From NCBI GenBank assembly GCA_963663675.1, contig OY760498.1, forward strand, positions 1,798,001 to 1,862,000: a stretch of DNA of 64,000 nucleotides, written 5' to 3'. Below are positions 10,601-21,200 of the stretch, one piece after another. Source of the stretch: CAINVV01 sp963663675 (GTDB lineage: Bacteria; Bacteroidota; Bacteroidia; Bacteroidales; Prolixibacteraceae). Position numbers and translations under genes: made by a program. The first letter of the stretch is position 1; each line of letters opens with the position of its first letter. The notes under the pieces were generated by a model, which worked only from the letters and a program-made list of their open reading frames with translations, searched no databases and was not told where the DNA came from.

Positions 10601-12396
10601 GCGCTCTCTGCCTGAATATTACTTGTAACATCCTGAATTTCTTCGATACCCTTGATCCGGTTTTCAATTTCACTCACCACCTTATCACTTGATTCGATCG
10701 TTGAACCTGTAGGCATAGTGACATTGATCCGGAAAGCGGTTGTTTTGACGTCAGTAAGGGTGCTCATACTTACTGCCAGGCAGATAAATATTGTCACAAA
10801 GAATACTACCACTCCTCCTACCACCGTTTGTGCCGGTTTTCTTAAGGAATATTTCAGGATCATGTGATATGCCTGAACAAGCTTGTTTCGGGTTGAAACC
10901 TGGGTGAACTCCATGCTTCCGCCTGCTTTCTTTTTCAGGAAGGTATAAGCCAGCATCGGCACCAGTAGCATTGCCACCGCCAGGGAAACCAGCAGAGTCG
11001 AAATGATTGAAATGCCAATGTTTTTCCCTAAAAGCTTAACATAAAAATTATCCGAGAAAAGAAATGGAAGGAATACGGTTGCTGTTGTAAGTGTTGATGC
11101 AAAGACTGAGCGCCAAACTTCAGTGGTACCCTGTATTACCGCCTCGCGGGGAGGTTTGCCGGTAGCACGGAGCCTGTAGATATTTTCCAGCACCACGACA
11201 CTGTTATCCAGAAGTATCCCTACTGCCAGGGCCATTCCGACGAGTGTCAGGCTGTTGATGCTCACATCAGAATAGTAGAAAACGTTAAAGGCGGTAAGAA
11301 CAGAGATGGGGATAGCCAGTGAAATGATTGATACAAGCTGTATATTTTTGAGGAAAATCCACAATACAAAGATAGCCAGGAGTGCACCGACCAGTGCAAG
11401 CTCACCTATCTGGTTAAGGTTCTTCTCCATCGTATCTGCAGCATTGTTTTGCACAGTTATCTCGATTTCTTTCTGAGCAAGGTCCTTGTTTAATTTTGCA
11501 ATGACTTCCAGCGTCTTTTTGGAGAGATCGATCAGATTGGATTGAGCGTCGTTAATCAAGGTTATCGACACTGCATCCTTACCGTTTACCCTGGAGAGTG
11601 AGGTCTGCTCTTTGGTGCCGAAATAGACTTTGGCTACATCCTTCAACAATATTGGCCCATCAGCAATAACCAGGTTCTCTAACTGGCTCAGATCATCAAA
11701 TTCTGATGTGACCTGCACCGCATACTTGAGGTTTGAACCGTACACGTCACCAGCATAGGCCCTTGTACGATAATTGGCAGTCAATTTGCTTCGAATGGTG
11801 GATGCTGATATCTTGTAAGCATCGCAAACATCCATATCTAATTGAATTTCAATGGTTTTCTCGTGACCGCCAAAGATGTTCATACCCGCAATGCCTTCAA
11901 TGTTCTGAAGTTCGGGCTTGATTTTCTGGTCGGTGATGTTTCTGACGAGATCAACTCCACCACTTCCGCGAACCTGAAGCTGCATGAACTGCTTGGTAAT
12001 TTGCTGAAGGTCAACTTTTACCAGTGTCACAATAAATTGCTCCGGTATTGTCGATTTTATCTGGTTGATTTTCTCCTGCAGCTTAAGGTAGGTATATTTG
12101 AAGTTGACATTTTTATTAAATGTCACCATTATAGTCCCTCTCCTGGATTGGCAGGAAGACTCCATGTCTTCAATTCCCTGCATGGATCCGATGACTCCTT
12201 CAAGCGGAATGATTGCCTGGCTTTCCATGAATTTCGGGTCAACCTCCTGCTGACAGGCAACCTGTACATAAAGCATAGGAAGTTCAGCATTAGGCATTAA
12301 TTCCATAGAAAGATTTTTCCAGGAAACATAACCCAATAAGCTCACCCCGAGGAAGAGCATGCTGATCAATACCTTTCTTTTTATAATAAAGTCCAT
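7657..12396 (-). CDS. RND efflux pump fused to a complete ABC ATPase domain
   Basis: The single uninterrupted frame encodes 1579 residues, about 500 more than an ordinary RND pump. Residues 1 to about 1030 are a full HAE/SwrC-like RND protein with two periplasmic halves and twelve membrane helices; the fourth helix has GILLDNSVVVLENI with D397 as the proton-relay acid. Residues about 1040-1290 add six further hydrophobic segments that I cannot assign to a family. Residues about 1300-1579 are a complete ABC nucleotide-binding domain: Walker A GPNGAGKST (1322-1330), signature FSGGM (from 1422), Walker B VVDEPTAGLDP (D1446, E1447) and H-loop H1478. Every catalytic ABC residue is present, so the domain looks active. 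It lies 18 nt after a second RND gene and precedes an ABC permease. The fusion could couple ATP hydrolysis to an RND machine or hold a separate ABC exporter next to it; which one is unknown. Confidence 0.93.
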   Translation of the reverse strand: MDFIIKRKVLISMLFLGVSLLGYVSWKNLSMELMPNAELPMLYVQVACQQEVDPKFMESQAIIPLEGVIGSMQGIEDMESSCQSRRGTIMVTFNKNVNFKYTYLKLQEKINQIKSTIPEQFIVTLVKVDLQQITKQFMQLQVRGSGGVDLVRNITDQKIKPELQNIEGIAGMNIFGGHEKTIEIQLDMDVCDAYKISASTIRSKLTANYRTRAYAGDVYGSNLKYAVQVTSEFDDLSQLENLVIADGPILLKDVAKVYFGTKEQTSLSRVNGKDAVSITLINDAQSNLIDLSKKTLEVIAKLNKDLAQKEIEITVQNNAADTMEKNLNQIGELALVGALLAIFVLWIFLKNIQLVSIISLAIPISVLTAFNVFYYSDVSINSLTLVGMALAVGILLDNSVVVLENIYRLRATGKPPREAVIQGTTEVWRSVFASTLTTATVFLPFLFSDNFYVKLLGKNIGISIISTLLVSLAVAMLLVPMLAYTFLKKKAGGSMEFTQVSTRNKLVQAYHMILKYSLRKPAQTVVGGVVVFFVTIFICLAVSMSTLTDVKTTAFRINVTMPTGSTIESSDKVVSEIENRIKGIEEIQDVTSNIQAESAVVTVLLKEDYKKIKKRSLSQIRDEVKNKVNNVPGGTTDIADASSTGSNSIGGGMPMTSSGSGNFMSMMGLGVNQERIVIKGEDFEVMKNVASDLQYFLQGLESMNSVRVSYSNNRPEVHLMFNPLLMNSYDVSLASISGELNSFSKEIVTTIPYKQGNEQYDITIKEMPKKGQTAEEAKKNRTAFDLRTLPIADTNGGLHELQNISDIVLSSGYATITRVNQEKQIEVVYRFVDAAQQSKELLESYRAEVDKIVENYNLPTGIATQVIHEEDTLKDFYFLILAAFFLIFMIMASVFESLSTPFVLMFSIPLAAIGSFLALIFTHNSLFSANTLIGFLILIGVVVNNGIILIDYTQILRSRGYKKNRALMMAGMSRLRPILITAIATSAAMLPLAMGDNEYVGAIGAPFAVTVIGGLTLSTLLTLVFIPTFYSGLETSLNWIKELNWKLKIVQIILFVTGLILIYTKVDDFLWKMLDTVALVIFVPGTTWFIMNSLRKAKETVIDPNKQITIKIENLVKIYDWGSRFAREWKGNRNIRERAGHIKNYRKITDFDLFIWQIPLLGFMIYFSFFYLENSLYALVFAVLSYLMILGMWGPIAEFLNFRAQKEDKKWKEKLANTGFKVLYWGLPMLTLILLYFKWENIVSVTIIGSIWYFILAVDTTAGRLYRDNVNIERLKGRFARLRRIFYKLVEQMPVIGRKRDPFKALKGVSLEINTGMIGLLGPNGAGKSTMMRVICGIYEQSYGKVWINGIDTQEKREELQGLIGYLPQEFGTYENMSAYEFLDYQAILKGLTDTDARHNRIEYVLSSVHLWDRKDEKIGGFSGGMKQRMGIAQILLHLPRILVVDEPTAGLDPRERIRFRNLLVELSRERIVIFSTHIIEDISSSCNQVAVVNRGELCYTGHPNDMVKLAEGFVWQFSIPARDFDNFPMKERVIHHMREGDMIKIRFLSVEKPAEDAISVKPVLEEAYLCILKGFNKK

Positions 12397-12414
12397 CCGT
12401 TTAAAATTGTTGGT

Positions 12415-15400
12415 TTAATTGTCCTGCACGATTGGTTTGTTGCTTGTTAACAGATCATAAACGCAAGGAATTACAACCAGTGTAAGTAAGGTGCTCGTAA
12501 CCATCCCCCCGATTACAGCAAGCGCCATTGGAGACCTGAGCGATGCACTGTCACCAATGCCAAGCGTAAGTGGTATAAGGGCGATCACCGTTATAATACT
12601 CATCATCAGAATGGGACGCAACCGTTGCTGGCCTGCCTGGGCAATGGCCTGTCTCTTCTCTATTCCCTGTTCCCGCAACTGGTTGATCCTGTCAACCAAT
12701 ATAATGGCATCATTAACAGCTATACCTCCAAGCATAATGATACCGATAAGCGCCATCATGTTAAATGTCTGACCAAGAAGGAAAAAGAGAATAATTGTTC
12801 CGACAATAGCGAAAGGTATAGAGAGCAGAATTACAAAAGGATGTATGAGTGATTCAAATTTTGCTGCTAGAACCATGTAAACCAATACGATGGATAAAAT
12901 CAGCGCGAATCCCAGGTTATCCATGGATTCTTTTCTTTTTTGTTCTTCCCCGGTAATTTTATAACGATAGTCCTGGGGCAATTCAATGGCTGAAATTTTC
13001 GACTCTATTTGTTTGGATATTTTATCGAGAGAGGCACCTTTTTTTAGTTCTGCCATTACTTTGCCGACCCTGATCTGGTTGCTGTGGAAAATCTCTTTAG
13101 GGGCAAGCGCTTCCTTGAGCGTAGCGACTTCTCCCAGTCTTACCACTTGTGTCCCGTTTCGGATAATTACATCTCCCAGTTCAGCCAGTCCAAGTTTTGG
13201 AAGGTGAATGGTGATATCACGCAATTCGCCGCCGTTATCATACTGACCGACGAGTTGCCCTTCAAGCTTTGCGGTAACCTGGGTTACAATGTCACTTACA
13301 GCCAGGTTATAGGTGCCAGCACGGAAACGGTCTACCATCACATTCACTTCGGGGTATCCTTCATCCATATTGGTGGTGAAGTTGTACAATCCTGGGATGT
13401 CCTGTACTGCCGCCTTTGTACGGTGAGTCAGTGTATCAAGAACAGCAAGATCGTCACCCCTGACTTCAACTACTACCGGGGCATCGTTGTTCCCGAGAAT
13501 GCTTTGCAGTGCTGTCTCATCCTGGGTAAAACTTACTTCCATTTCCGGATTCTTTGCATACCATTCTGCAAGTGTCGCAATGACTTTGGTCGAACTGAAT
13601 TTTTTATCCGGTTTCAGTATGACTTTTATTTCTGAGGTATTGTCTCCTTCGAAGATGGATTGATCAGTGGATGTAGTCCCTGAAGAAGGACCAATTCTCG
13701 AATAAACAGCCTGTAAATTATCGCCTACAAGTTGTTTGATCAACGCTTCCATGGATGCAGTTGCCTCTGAAGTCCGGGTTAATGTGGTACCTTCTTTCAT
13801 TTTCAGGTTGATGGTGAATTCCTTGCTTTCAGTTTTAGGCATAAATTCACTGCCAATGTACGGAACCAGTAAAAACGACAACCCGAGTAATACCAGGGAA
13901 GCAATTATTACAGTGATACGATGGGGCAGGAGGTTGGTCAGAAAATCCCTATAACCTGTCCTCTTTTGAATGTTGATAGAGACACTTTTCCTGTCTTTGA
14001 AAAAACGGTGATACAACATCGGTATCAGGAAAATCGCTACGATCAGTGATGAAAATAATGAAAAGGCCACCGTCCATGCCTGGTCCTTAAATAAGGCGCC
14101 GGAGGCTCCGTGCATATAAACTATCGGCAGGAATACAACTATGTGGGTAATGGTTGCCGCGGTAATTGCACCGCCTACTTCAGCCGTTCCGACAATTGCT
14201 GCCTCTCTTGCAGACATTCCGTTTTCATGGTTTCGGAAGATGTTCTCCATAACCACAATGGCGTTGTCCACAAGCATACCAGCACCAAGGGCAAGCCCTC
14301 CCAGTGTCATTATGTTAAGGGAGAGGTCATTGAAGTACATCAGGTTGAAAGTTGCAACAATGGAAATTGGGATAGACAAACTGACGATAAGCGTGGTGCC
14401 GATCTGCCTCAAGAAAAGGAACAGTATCACAACAGCCAGTAAAATCCCAATATACATGGTGTTTTTTACTTCATCGATAGCACCGCGGATAAATGTTCCC
14501 TGGTTGGATACTACCGTGAATTTATAACCGGGAAGGGCTTTTTCAATGGTTTCAAGCGTTTTGTTAATTTCTTCAACTGCCTTGACAGTATTGTACTTGG
14601 TCTCTTTGTAAATTGAAAGAGCAATGCAACGCTCACCATTGATACGTACTATGTTAACAGGTTCCTTGTTTTCAAAACTTACCTTTGCAACATCTTTTAG
14701 AAATGTGGGGGCTTTCTCAGAAGTTGTGCTGCCAGCCACTGTCGATTTGTACCCGACAATAAGATTTTCGAAGTCCTCTTTCTGCTGTAAAAGGCTAACT
14801 CCTTTCACAACATACTGCAGGCCGGTTTCAGTGATTGTTCCGCCGGATATGCTTCGGTTGTAGGATTGTATTTTCTGGGAAAGCTGGTCGACCGTCAAAT
14901 TAAAAGATTCGAGTGCATATGGGTCAGTGTCAATGCGTACTTCATTTTCTTCGGTACCAGTCAGCTCGACCTGTGCCACCCCTTCAATCCGGACAAGCTC
15001 GTTACGCATGTAGTTTTCAGCAACTTTCCGTAACTCATTCATGTCTTTGATGGTGGTATGCGACATACCTACGATCATAGCAGGTTTTGTATTTGGATCG
15101 TGCTGGGTAATAGTCATCTCAGTGATCTGGCTGTTCTGGGAAAAGCTTGTCAATGCCTTTTGAAGATCCAGGAACGCTTCATCCATGTCTTTGTTCCAGG
15201 CGTACTCTACTGTTATTTGCGCAGAACCGGTTTTGGAAATGGACGAAACCTGGAGCACTCCGCTCTGACGCGAGGCAACTGCCTCCATATTGGTTACGTA
15301 GAGTTTCTCCATCTCTTCAGGTGGTCTTTCCCCCGATTTGATTTCAACGAAAATTTTGGGTGAATTCAAGTCAGGGAAAAGATCTATCCCCAGTTTTTGA

Positions 15401-15489
15401 TAGGAGATGACACCAAGTAGCAGCACACCCAGAACCACCATTGCTATGGTAACCGGATAATTGACTGCAAAATTTGTCAATTTCTTCAT
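12415..15489 (-). CDS. RND-family efflux transporter permease
   Basis: The 1024-residue protein has the standard RND plan: an N-terminal membrane helix (VTIAMVVLGVLLLGVISYQKLGIDLFPDLNSP), two large periplasmic loops and two groups of membrane helices. The fourth helix carries GAGMLVDNAIVVMENIF, with D408 as the likely proton carrier; the second Asp of AcrB is Asn here, as in many SwrC-like members. The second half has FALILSIVLVYMVLAAKFESLIHPFVILLS, a family signature. It pumps substrates from periplasm or inner membrane through the adaptor and channel encoded next to it. It forms one operon with them and is 41 nt after the adaptor. It may assemble as a heteromer with the fused RND-ABC protein, as MdtB/MdtC do (inference). 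Confidence 0.95.
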   Translation of the reverse strand: MKKLTNFAVNYPVTIAMVVLGVLLLGVISYQKLGIDLFPDLNSPKIFVEIKSGERPPEEMEKLYVTNMEAVASRQSGVLQVSSISKTGSAQITVEYAWNKDMDEAFLDLQKALTSFSQNSQITEMTITQHDPNTKPAMIVGMSHTTIKDMNELRKVAENYMRNELVRIEGVAQVELTGTEENEVRIDTDPYALESFNLTVDQLSQKIQSYNRSISGGTITETGLQYVVKGVSLLQQKEDFENLIVGYKSTVAGSTTSEKAPTFLKDVAKVSFENKEPVNIVRINGERCIALSIYKETKYNTVKAVEEINKTLETIEKALPGYKFTVVSNQGTFIRGAIDEVKNTMYIGILLAVVILFLFLRQIGTTLIVSLSIPISIVATFNLMYFNDLSLNIMTLGGLALGAGMLVDNAIVVMENIFRNHENGMSAREAAIVGTAEVGGAITAATITHIVVFLPIVYMHGASGALFKDQAWTVAFSLFSSLIVAIFLIPMLYHRFFKDRKSVSINIQKRTGYRDFLTNLLPHRITVIIASLVLLGLSFLLVPYIGSEFMPKTESKEFTINLKMKEGTTLTRTSEATASMEALIKQLVGDNLQAVYSRIGPSSGTTSTDQSIFEGDNTSEIKVILKPDKKFSSTKVIATLAEWYAKNPEMEVSFTQDETALQSILGNNDAPVVVEVRGDDLAVLDTLTHRTKAAVQDIPGLYNFTTNMDEGYPEVNVMVDRFRAGTYNLAVSDIVTQVTAKLEGQLVGQYDNGGELRDITIHLPKLGLAELGDVIIRNGTQVVRLGEVATLKEALAPKEIFHSNQIRVGKVMAELKKGASLDKISKQIESKISAIELPQDYRYKITGEEQKRKESMDNLGFALILSIVLVYMVLAAKFESLIHPFVILLSIPFAIVGTIILFFLLGQTFNMMALIGIIMLGGIAVNDAIILVDRINQLREQGIEKRQAIAQAGQQRLRPILMMSIITVIALIPLTLGIGDSASLRSPMALAVIGGMVTSTLLTLVVIPCVYDLLTSNKPIVQDN

Positions 15490-15530
15490 TAGAAAATTAT
15501 TTTAGAATTTTGCCTGGAATGTCAGGTAAC

Positions 15531-16586
15531 CTATTTTACGATCGTAACTTTTGCATCATCCCTCAGGGTTTCGAATCCCTTGACGACTAAGCGGTCTTCA
15601 GCTTTCAGACCCTCAATAACTTCCACTGATTTATCATTTTCCAGGCCTGTGGTAATGGTTCTGCGACGTGCAGCACCTCTGTCAACGATATAAACTGTTT
15701 TACCCCTTGCTCCGGCAACGATAACCTCTTTCGGTATGACAATTGCGGTATCTTTTCTGGCAATTTCAATGTCAGCCTTTACAAACATTCCGGGCCGTAG
15801 TTTAAGCTCAGGATTGTTGATGGTCATTTTACCCTGGAAAGTCCTTGTTTCTGTACTTATGACAGGTGAAAGTTCACTGATCTGAGCTTTTAGGGTATCA
15901 TTCGGCATGGTATAGTTGGTGATATTAACCTCCTGGCCTAACTTAATGGTCGTCAGGTATTTTTCCGGCAAATTTACGTCCATCATCAGTTTGCTGTAAT
16001 CCATAAGGGTTGCAACACTTGTCCCGGAATTGATCCTGGTGTTGCTGGTGATCTGAGGAATATTAACGATTACTCCGCTAAAAGGAGCTTTGACTTCAGT
16101 TTTCTGCTGCTGGATTTTTGCATCTTCGAAACTTGTTTTTGCCTGGGCCAGGGCGACTTCGGCATTCTTTAGTTCGCGATAGGTCACTCCGCCTTTTTCA
16201 TACAAAGATTTTTGTTTTTCATCCTCAAGACCAGCAATTTCAAAATTCAGCTTTTTGGTATCCACCGATATGTTGTTGATGTATTCAGGATTTTCAAGCC
16301 GGACGATTACCGTACCCTTTGCAACGAAATCTCCCAGTTTGAATTCTCTTCCGGTCTTTGGATTTACCGCGGGAATGTAATTACCTGCCATTTCGGTGGT
16401 TAACACTGCCTGACTTGCTGCATTAGCAGTTCCGGTACTGTTAATATACTGGACGATTGGTCCTTTCTTAATATCAATAACGGACACAGGTACCGCTATG
16501 TCACTCCGTACATCATTTTGTTGGTTTCCGCAGGAAGCCAGGATTGGAAGAAAGAGGAGTATTCTCCACATTTTATTGATTTTCAT
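15531..16586 (-). CDS. RND periplasmic adaptor (membrane fusion) lipoprotein
   Basis: The 351-residue protein has a lipoprotein signal ending in LASC (Cys 19), a short barrel-sandwich lipoyl domain (VAKGTVIVRLENPEY and its partner VKAPFSGVIVNIPQITSNTRINSG), a helical hairpin (EDEKQKSLYEKGGVTYRELKNAEVALAQAKTSF, given in part), and beta-barrel and membrane-proximal domains (LRPGMFVKADIEIARKDTAIVIPKE). This is the layout of AcrA/MexA-type adaptors. It bridges the RND pumps to the TolC-like channel encoded just upstream. The 127-nt gap before it holds no recognisable signal. Confidence 0.93.
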   Translation of the reverse strand: MKINKMWRILLFLPILASCGNQQNDVRSDIAVPVSVIDIKKGPIVQYINSTGTANAASQAVLTTEMAGNYIPAVNPKTGREFKLGDFVAKGTVIVRLENPEYINNISVDTKKLNFEIAGLEDEKQKSLYEKGGVTYRELKNAEVALAQAKTSFEDAKIQQQKTEVKAPFSGVIVNIPQITSNTRINSGTSVATLMDYSKLMMDVNLPEKYLTTIKLGQEVNITNYTMPNDTLKAQISELSPVISTETRTFQGKMTINNPELKLRPGMFVKADIEIARKDTAIVIPKEVIVAGARGKTVYIVDRGAARRRTITTGLENDKSVEVIEGLKAEDRLVVKGFETLRDDAKVTIVK

Positions 16587-16713
16587 TGGTATATAATTTT
16601 TAGTTTTATTTTAGTTTATTATTTAAGATCTTTGAATCTGGCTCTATTTGGATTCGTTATAAATAACTCTTCTTTCGGAGCTTCTTGTTCTTTAATGCAG
16701 TGATTTATTCGGG

Positions 16714-18207
16714 TTATTTACTCGTTTCCTTTGCTTTTATGTATTTTTCAGGTATAACGGCCTCGTTGGTGGAAAAGTCGAACAGTGACTGTATTTTCAA
16801 ATTCAGCAATTCAAGCTTGTAGTTGATAAGAGCCTGGGCATAAGCCATTTTATTGTTGGATAACTGTACCTGGAACAGGTTCAGGTCCATACTTGTCAGG
16901 TCCCCGTTTTTAAATCTTTCCAGGTTGATGTCGTAAGTCAGCTGTGAGTTTTTCTGATTTTGGAGTGCTATATTAATCTGGTCTTTCAGGTTGCTCAGAT
17001 TCCTGACTACCTGCCTGATATCGACTTTTATCTGGGTGTTCTGGTTGGAATAGTTCAGTTTCTGTGTATTGATAACAGCATCCTGGGCCCGTATCTGAGC
17101 CGCCCTTTGTCCCCAGTCGAAGATTGGGATGTTGAAGGTAATACCGTAATGCGGACTTTTTGTAGGCTTATCGTAAATCTTCCCAAGGGTTGGGTCGTCT
17201 CCTGAAACACCAATAGACAAAGTCATATCCCCCCTGAATTCATTCGATGCTATGATAGGCAGCATGTCGAACTGCGAAGTTTCAATGGATATTTGTCTCT
17301 GGCGTAATTCCATCCTGGAGGCAAGACCATGTTCGAGCGCTTTCTTGCCATCTACTTCAATAGGTGCCACTGAGATATCCGTTATAACAGATATTTCCTC
17401 AAAAATATCCAGTCCGATGTATTGTTTGAATTGGTCTTTGGCACTATCGAGGGAAACCCTGGCAGATGCCTTGCTTGATTGTGCGGTCAAAAGGTTTACC
17501 TCAGCCTGAAACAATTGTTCTTTGGCTGCCAGGCCTGCATCGACCTTGTTCTTGATAATGTCATAACTTTTCTGGGTATTGGAAAGTTCATCCTCCCTGA
17601 TGGTCAAACTCATCTGCGCCATATAAACATTGTAAAAAAGCTGGGATACTGTTTTTTCCAGGGATAATCTTTGCATGGAATAACTCAGCATCGCATTCTC
17701 ATTGTTCAGCTCCAGGGTTTTCAAGGCCGTTTTAGTCCTGTTATACGTAAACAGCGGTTGAGTCAGACTTAAATAGAGGTTATTAAGGAAAGCCTTGTTC
17801 TCTGTAGTATTGCCCTGAACATCAGATGTATTTGATTGCCAGCCAAAAGTATTGACAAGTGAGATTTTTCCATCCGTTGCCAGGATAGGCTGATCCACAC
17901 GAAATGTTCCGGATGAATTGATTACTTCGTTGGTAAACCACTGAGAGGTACGGCTGTCAAATTTACGGCTGTTGCTGTAATCGATCGGGTTGACACTCAG
18001 CGCAAATTTTGATTTGAGGGCTGCACGCTGGGCGTTCAGGTTTTCCGTGGCTCTTTCAAGATTAAGCAGAGTACTTTGAATACTGGGACTATTTTGCACG
18101 GCTATTTCCAATGATTTTTCAAGCGTCAGGATAGTCTGGGCCTGTGTTTTGAATTGAAAAAGCAGAAGCAAGCACAATAAAAACAGAATTGATGTTGATT
18201 TTTTCAT
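16714..18207 (-). CDS. TolC-like outer membrane efflux protein
   Basis: The 497-residue protein has a signal peptide (FLLCLLLLFQFKTQAQ) and two repeated long-helix/beta modules of the OEP family, with characteristic strings such as LEKSLEIAVQNSPSIQ near the N-terminus and FNIPIFDWGQRAAQIRAQDA in the second half. It should form the trimeric outer-membrane duct for the pumps of this operon. It is 15 nt after the permease/M1-like gene and 127 nt before the adaptor gene, so the channel is shared by the whole operon. Confidence 0.93.
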   Translation of the reverse strand: MKKSTSILFLLCLLLLFQFKTQAQTILTLEKSLEIAVQNSPSIQSTLLNLERATENLNAQRAALKSKFALSVNPIDYSNSRKFDSRTSQWFTNEVINSSGTFRVDQPILATDGKISLVNTFGWQSNTSDVQGNTTENKAFLNNLYLSLTQPLFTYNRTKTALKTLELNNENAMLSYSMQRLSLEKTVSQLFYNVYMAQMSLTIREDELSNTQKSYDIIKNKVDAGLAAKEQLFQAEVNLLTAQSSKASARVSLDSAKDQFKQYIGLDIFEEISVITDISVAPIEVDGKKALEHGLASRMELRQRQISIETSQFDMLPIIASNEFRGDMTLSIGVSGDDPTLGKIYDKPTKSPHYGITFNIPIFDWGQRAAQIRAQDAVINTQKLNYSNQNTQIKVDIRQVVRNLSNLKDQINIALQNQKNSQLTYDINLERFKNGDLTSMDLNLFQVQLSNNKMAYAQALINYKLELLNLKIQSLFDFSTNEAVIPEKYIKAKETSK

Positions 18208-18222
18208 TTTACCGGTATGATT

Positions 18223-21200
18223 TTATTTTTCTTTTTCTTTAACTAGTTTAACGGCATCCGCGAAGATGAACTTGGCCTTGGTGTTATTCGTCAGTTCAAT
18301 TTTTGCCGAGTCTGAGGAAAAGTGGTACGAACCTACTTCTATCCAGGTGCTTTCCCTTGGATCCGGTTTTAATACGGGATGGTCTACGCCATCGTCGTGT
18401 GTGACACTGAAATTATAGTCTTCCTCAGTTTGTTGCGAGTTGTTATCCCTGCGAGCCATCATAAATCGGATTTTAGGTATATACGCATACACTTTATAAT
18501 AGCCCCCTGATTTTATTGGCACACTCCAGATTGCTTTTCTGTCTCCCGTTCCACCCTTGCAATAGTAGGCAGACCGTATCTGTTTGCCGTAGAATTGCTC
18601 ATTGGTCGTCAGCGTCCATTCAACCTTTGGATTCCAGAGCTCCATTCCCTTGTATTTCAGGTCATCTTCCTGAACTTTGGGAGAAAACAGTCGTTTGATG
18701 AAACTCTTAGAAACAGGTTGTACCATCCTGAACCCGGGATCTTCATTATCAACAATTATTTCATTCGTCTCTGACCCGTCAGTGTAGGGAATAACCTCCT
18801 CTTTGTCAGCACCATCTCCCTTTGGATCAATCTCCAGTTTATCGAAACGTTGATTTAACGTTGAGGGAAGATTATGTGATGCATAGGTGTTAATGGTCAT
18901 GGATCTTGGATCCCTGTTTAAAAGAAAAGTAAGCCGTTTGGACTCTTTGGCCCCGATAACAACGGTCTTCTCGATGTTTTCATCCGTTCCTCCTCCCATT
19001 CTCCGCGGACCTCTGTCGCCTCCGCCAAAACCGCCAATCCTGAAAGTAACTGTGACAGCGCCGGCAATAGATTCCGTATTGGTCAGGATAAAGGAGACAA
19101 CAGTTTTGACTTGGTTGTCCTTTTGTATTTTGAAGGCCTTGGTATCAATAAGAATGTAGCCGGGCAAGGCAACAGCAGTATACCATTGCGGGAGGTACTG
19201 GTCAAGATCAAGTTGGAAATTGTTCCTCATCTCCTGATTAAGTTCTTCGACTGGTATAACCCTGAATTTACGGTTATCCAGGAAGCTCCTCATAAAATCA
19301 TCAAACTTTTCCGGACCTACAGCACCTTTCATCAGTGCAAATAGGAAACCGCTCTTGGTTTGTATAACATTGTTCAGAATGTCAATGTCCTCCTGCTTTT
19401 CAAGTATGTCCGCAAATGACCTGTTCTGTAAAGCAATATTACCCTTTTCGTCTGCTGAAAGCCCTGTGACATTCCGCATAAAAAAGTTGCCACCCTCTGT
19501 CGCACTTTTTGAGAGATATGATTCGACCACCCTGTTGGTGATAGGATAAACCGGGGAGTAAATGAAATTCAGGTAATTGTAATAGTTTGGAAAGATGAAA
19601 TAAGGGTTCAGAATATCCGCTGTATTAAAATTAGGCCCGCCTCCGCCTATTCTTATACCACCTCCACCACCAAACTGGTTGACTTTGCTGCCTAAAAAGG
19701 TATCATTTACAAATCTTTTCAGGTAATTAGCCTCTGTTTCGCGCGGGGAAATTGTCTCGTTATCATGTTGCATATTCCTTGTCGAAAACCATTTTGACAA
19801 GGCAAAGTTGGCACCATTCACTTTGTAGCCTCCTTCCGGCAGGTATACCGTTTCCGGCTGGACCTGTTCTCCGGCGCTTGTCCAGGAGTGGTTGAAAGAG
19901 CAGAATTGCACAGGTATCTCAATCAGTTGAAGTCTTTCAAACGGATACTCCCTGTGAATTTTAATCTCCCAGGATTTCTTCAAGTCACGGATAACCGGGA
20001 CGATCGAGTCCGTTAATACCTTGAAATACTTGTCGAAAGTATTGTGTTTCTTCAGAAAACTGAGTGAATAATTAACCTTGTCCACCTGAACAGACCTGGT
20101 TTCGTATCTTCCAATTGCCAGCGAAATTTGTGTCAGAGGGTGTTCAGGAACAAAAAGGTTTGAGCCATCCGACTCTTCTGTTTTTTTACCCTGCGATAAT
20201 ACAGTAAGACCTTTTGCTGCCTTTACAGTCAAACGGTATTTGGAGAATTGGGTACTCAGCCAGTTCAATCCCTTGGATGAATAGCTCACGCCCGATGTAG
20301 GATACCAGCGTGTTTCGGGTGTCAGCAACAAGTATTCGTCAGTAACGAACGCATGCTTTTTATCAGTCACCCCATTGGGACTGGCCTTCCATTTTTCAAG
20401 CTGAAGCGGGGTTTGATCCAGGTAACAAAATGATTCATCTATCGTTCCCTTGTACTTGACGCTGATTCGGACAGAATCCCCGGGTTGTATGGCATTATCA
20501 GGTTTGATCTTTATTAATTGCATCTCCCTGGTAAACTGCCCTCCTGATACTTCCAGAACCGAAAGTCCGGGATTCAGTGTCAGCACAAATTCATTCATTG
20601 CCTCATTTCCTGCATTTTTAAGGGTCATCGCGGCAGTCGCGGCAATCTGATTGCCAAGGTGTTCCAGATTTATATCATACGATGTCACCTGCATAACTTT
20701 CTGGTTTGCATATCGATTATTCAGATTCACCATCTCGGTCCGGTGATTCTCTTCATTGGTGATAGTCCGGATATAAATGAAACCGAGGGAGATTCCGAAT
20801 CCCAGGAACAGGACAGAACAAACCATTACCACTTCTCTCACATATTTTGACTGTGACAGTCTTTTTAAAAGCAAAATGGTTAGACCAATGAAACCTAATC
20901 CAAGGAAAAGGTATATTCCCCTGTGTATAAGTATTTTATCTAAAGAAGTAAAGCCGACAAATTCAGACCAAGACATGGGCAGTTTAAATGCCATGTAGTC
21001 AAATACATAATAAAATTCATTCTGAAGGTAGAATATGGTTGCCGCGATGTAACCCAGCAGTACAAGGAAAGTAACTGCCTGGTTCCTGATGATGGACATT
21101 AAAAAGAAGGAGAATCCCAGGATAAATATCAGGGTAGGCAAACTGATCAGCAGGAAATAATAAATATAAGGAAGAAGGATAAACCGGGTATTGGGAGATG

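Noticed and set aside
11842..12300. 152-codon plus-strand frame inside the RND-ABC gene
   Set aside because: It is antisense to strongly conserved RND coding sequence, has no recognisable domain, and reflects codon bias of the opposite strand.
13084..13635. 183-codon plus-strand frame opposite the RND gene
   Set aside because: Antisense shadow of a conserved transporter; no promoter or family pattern.
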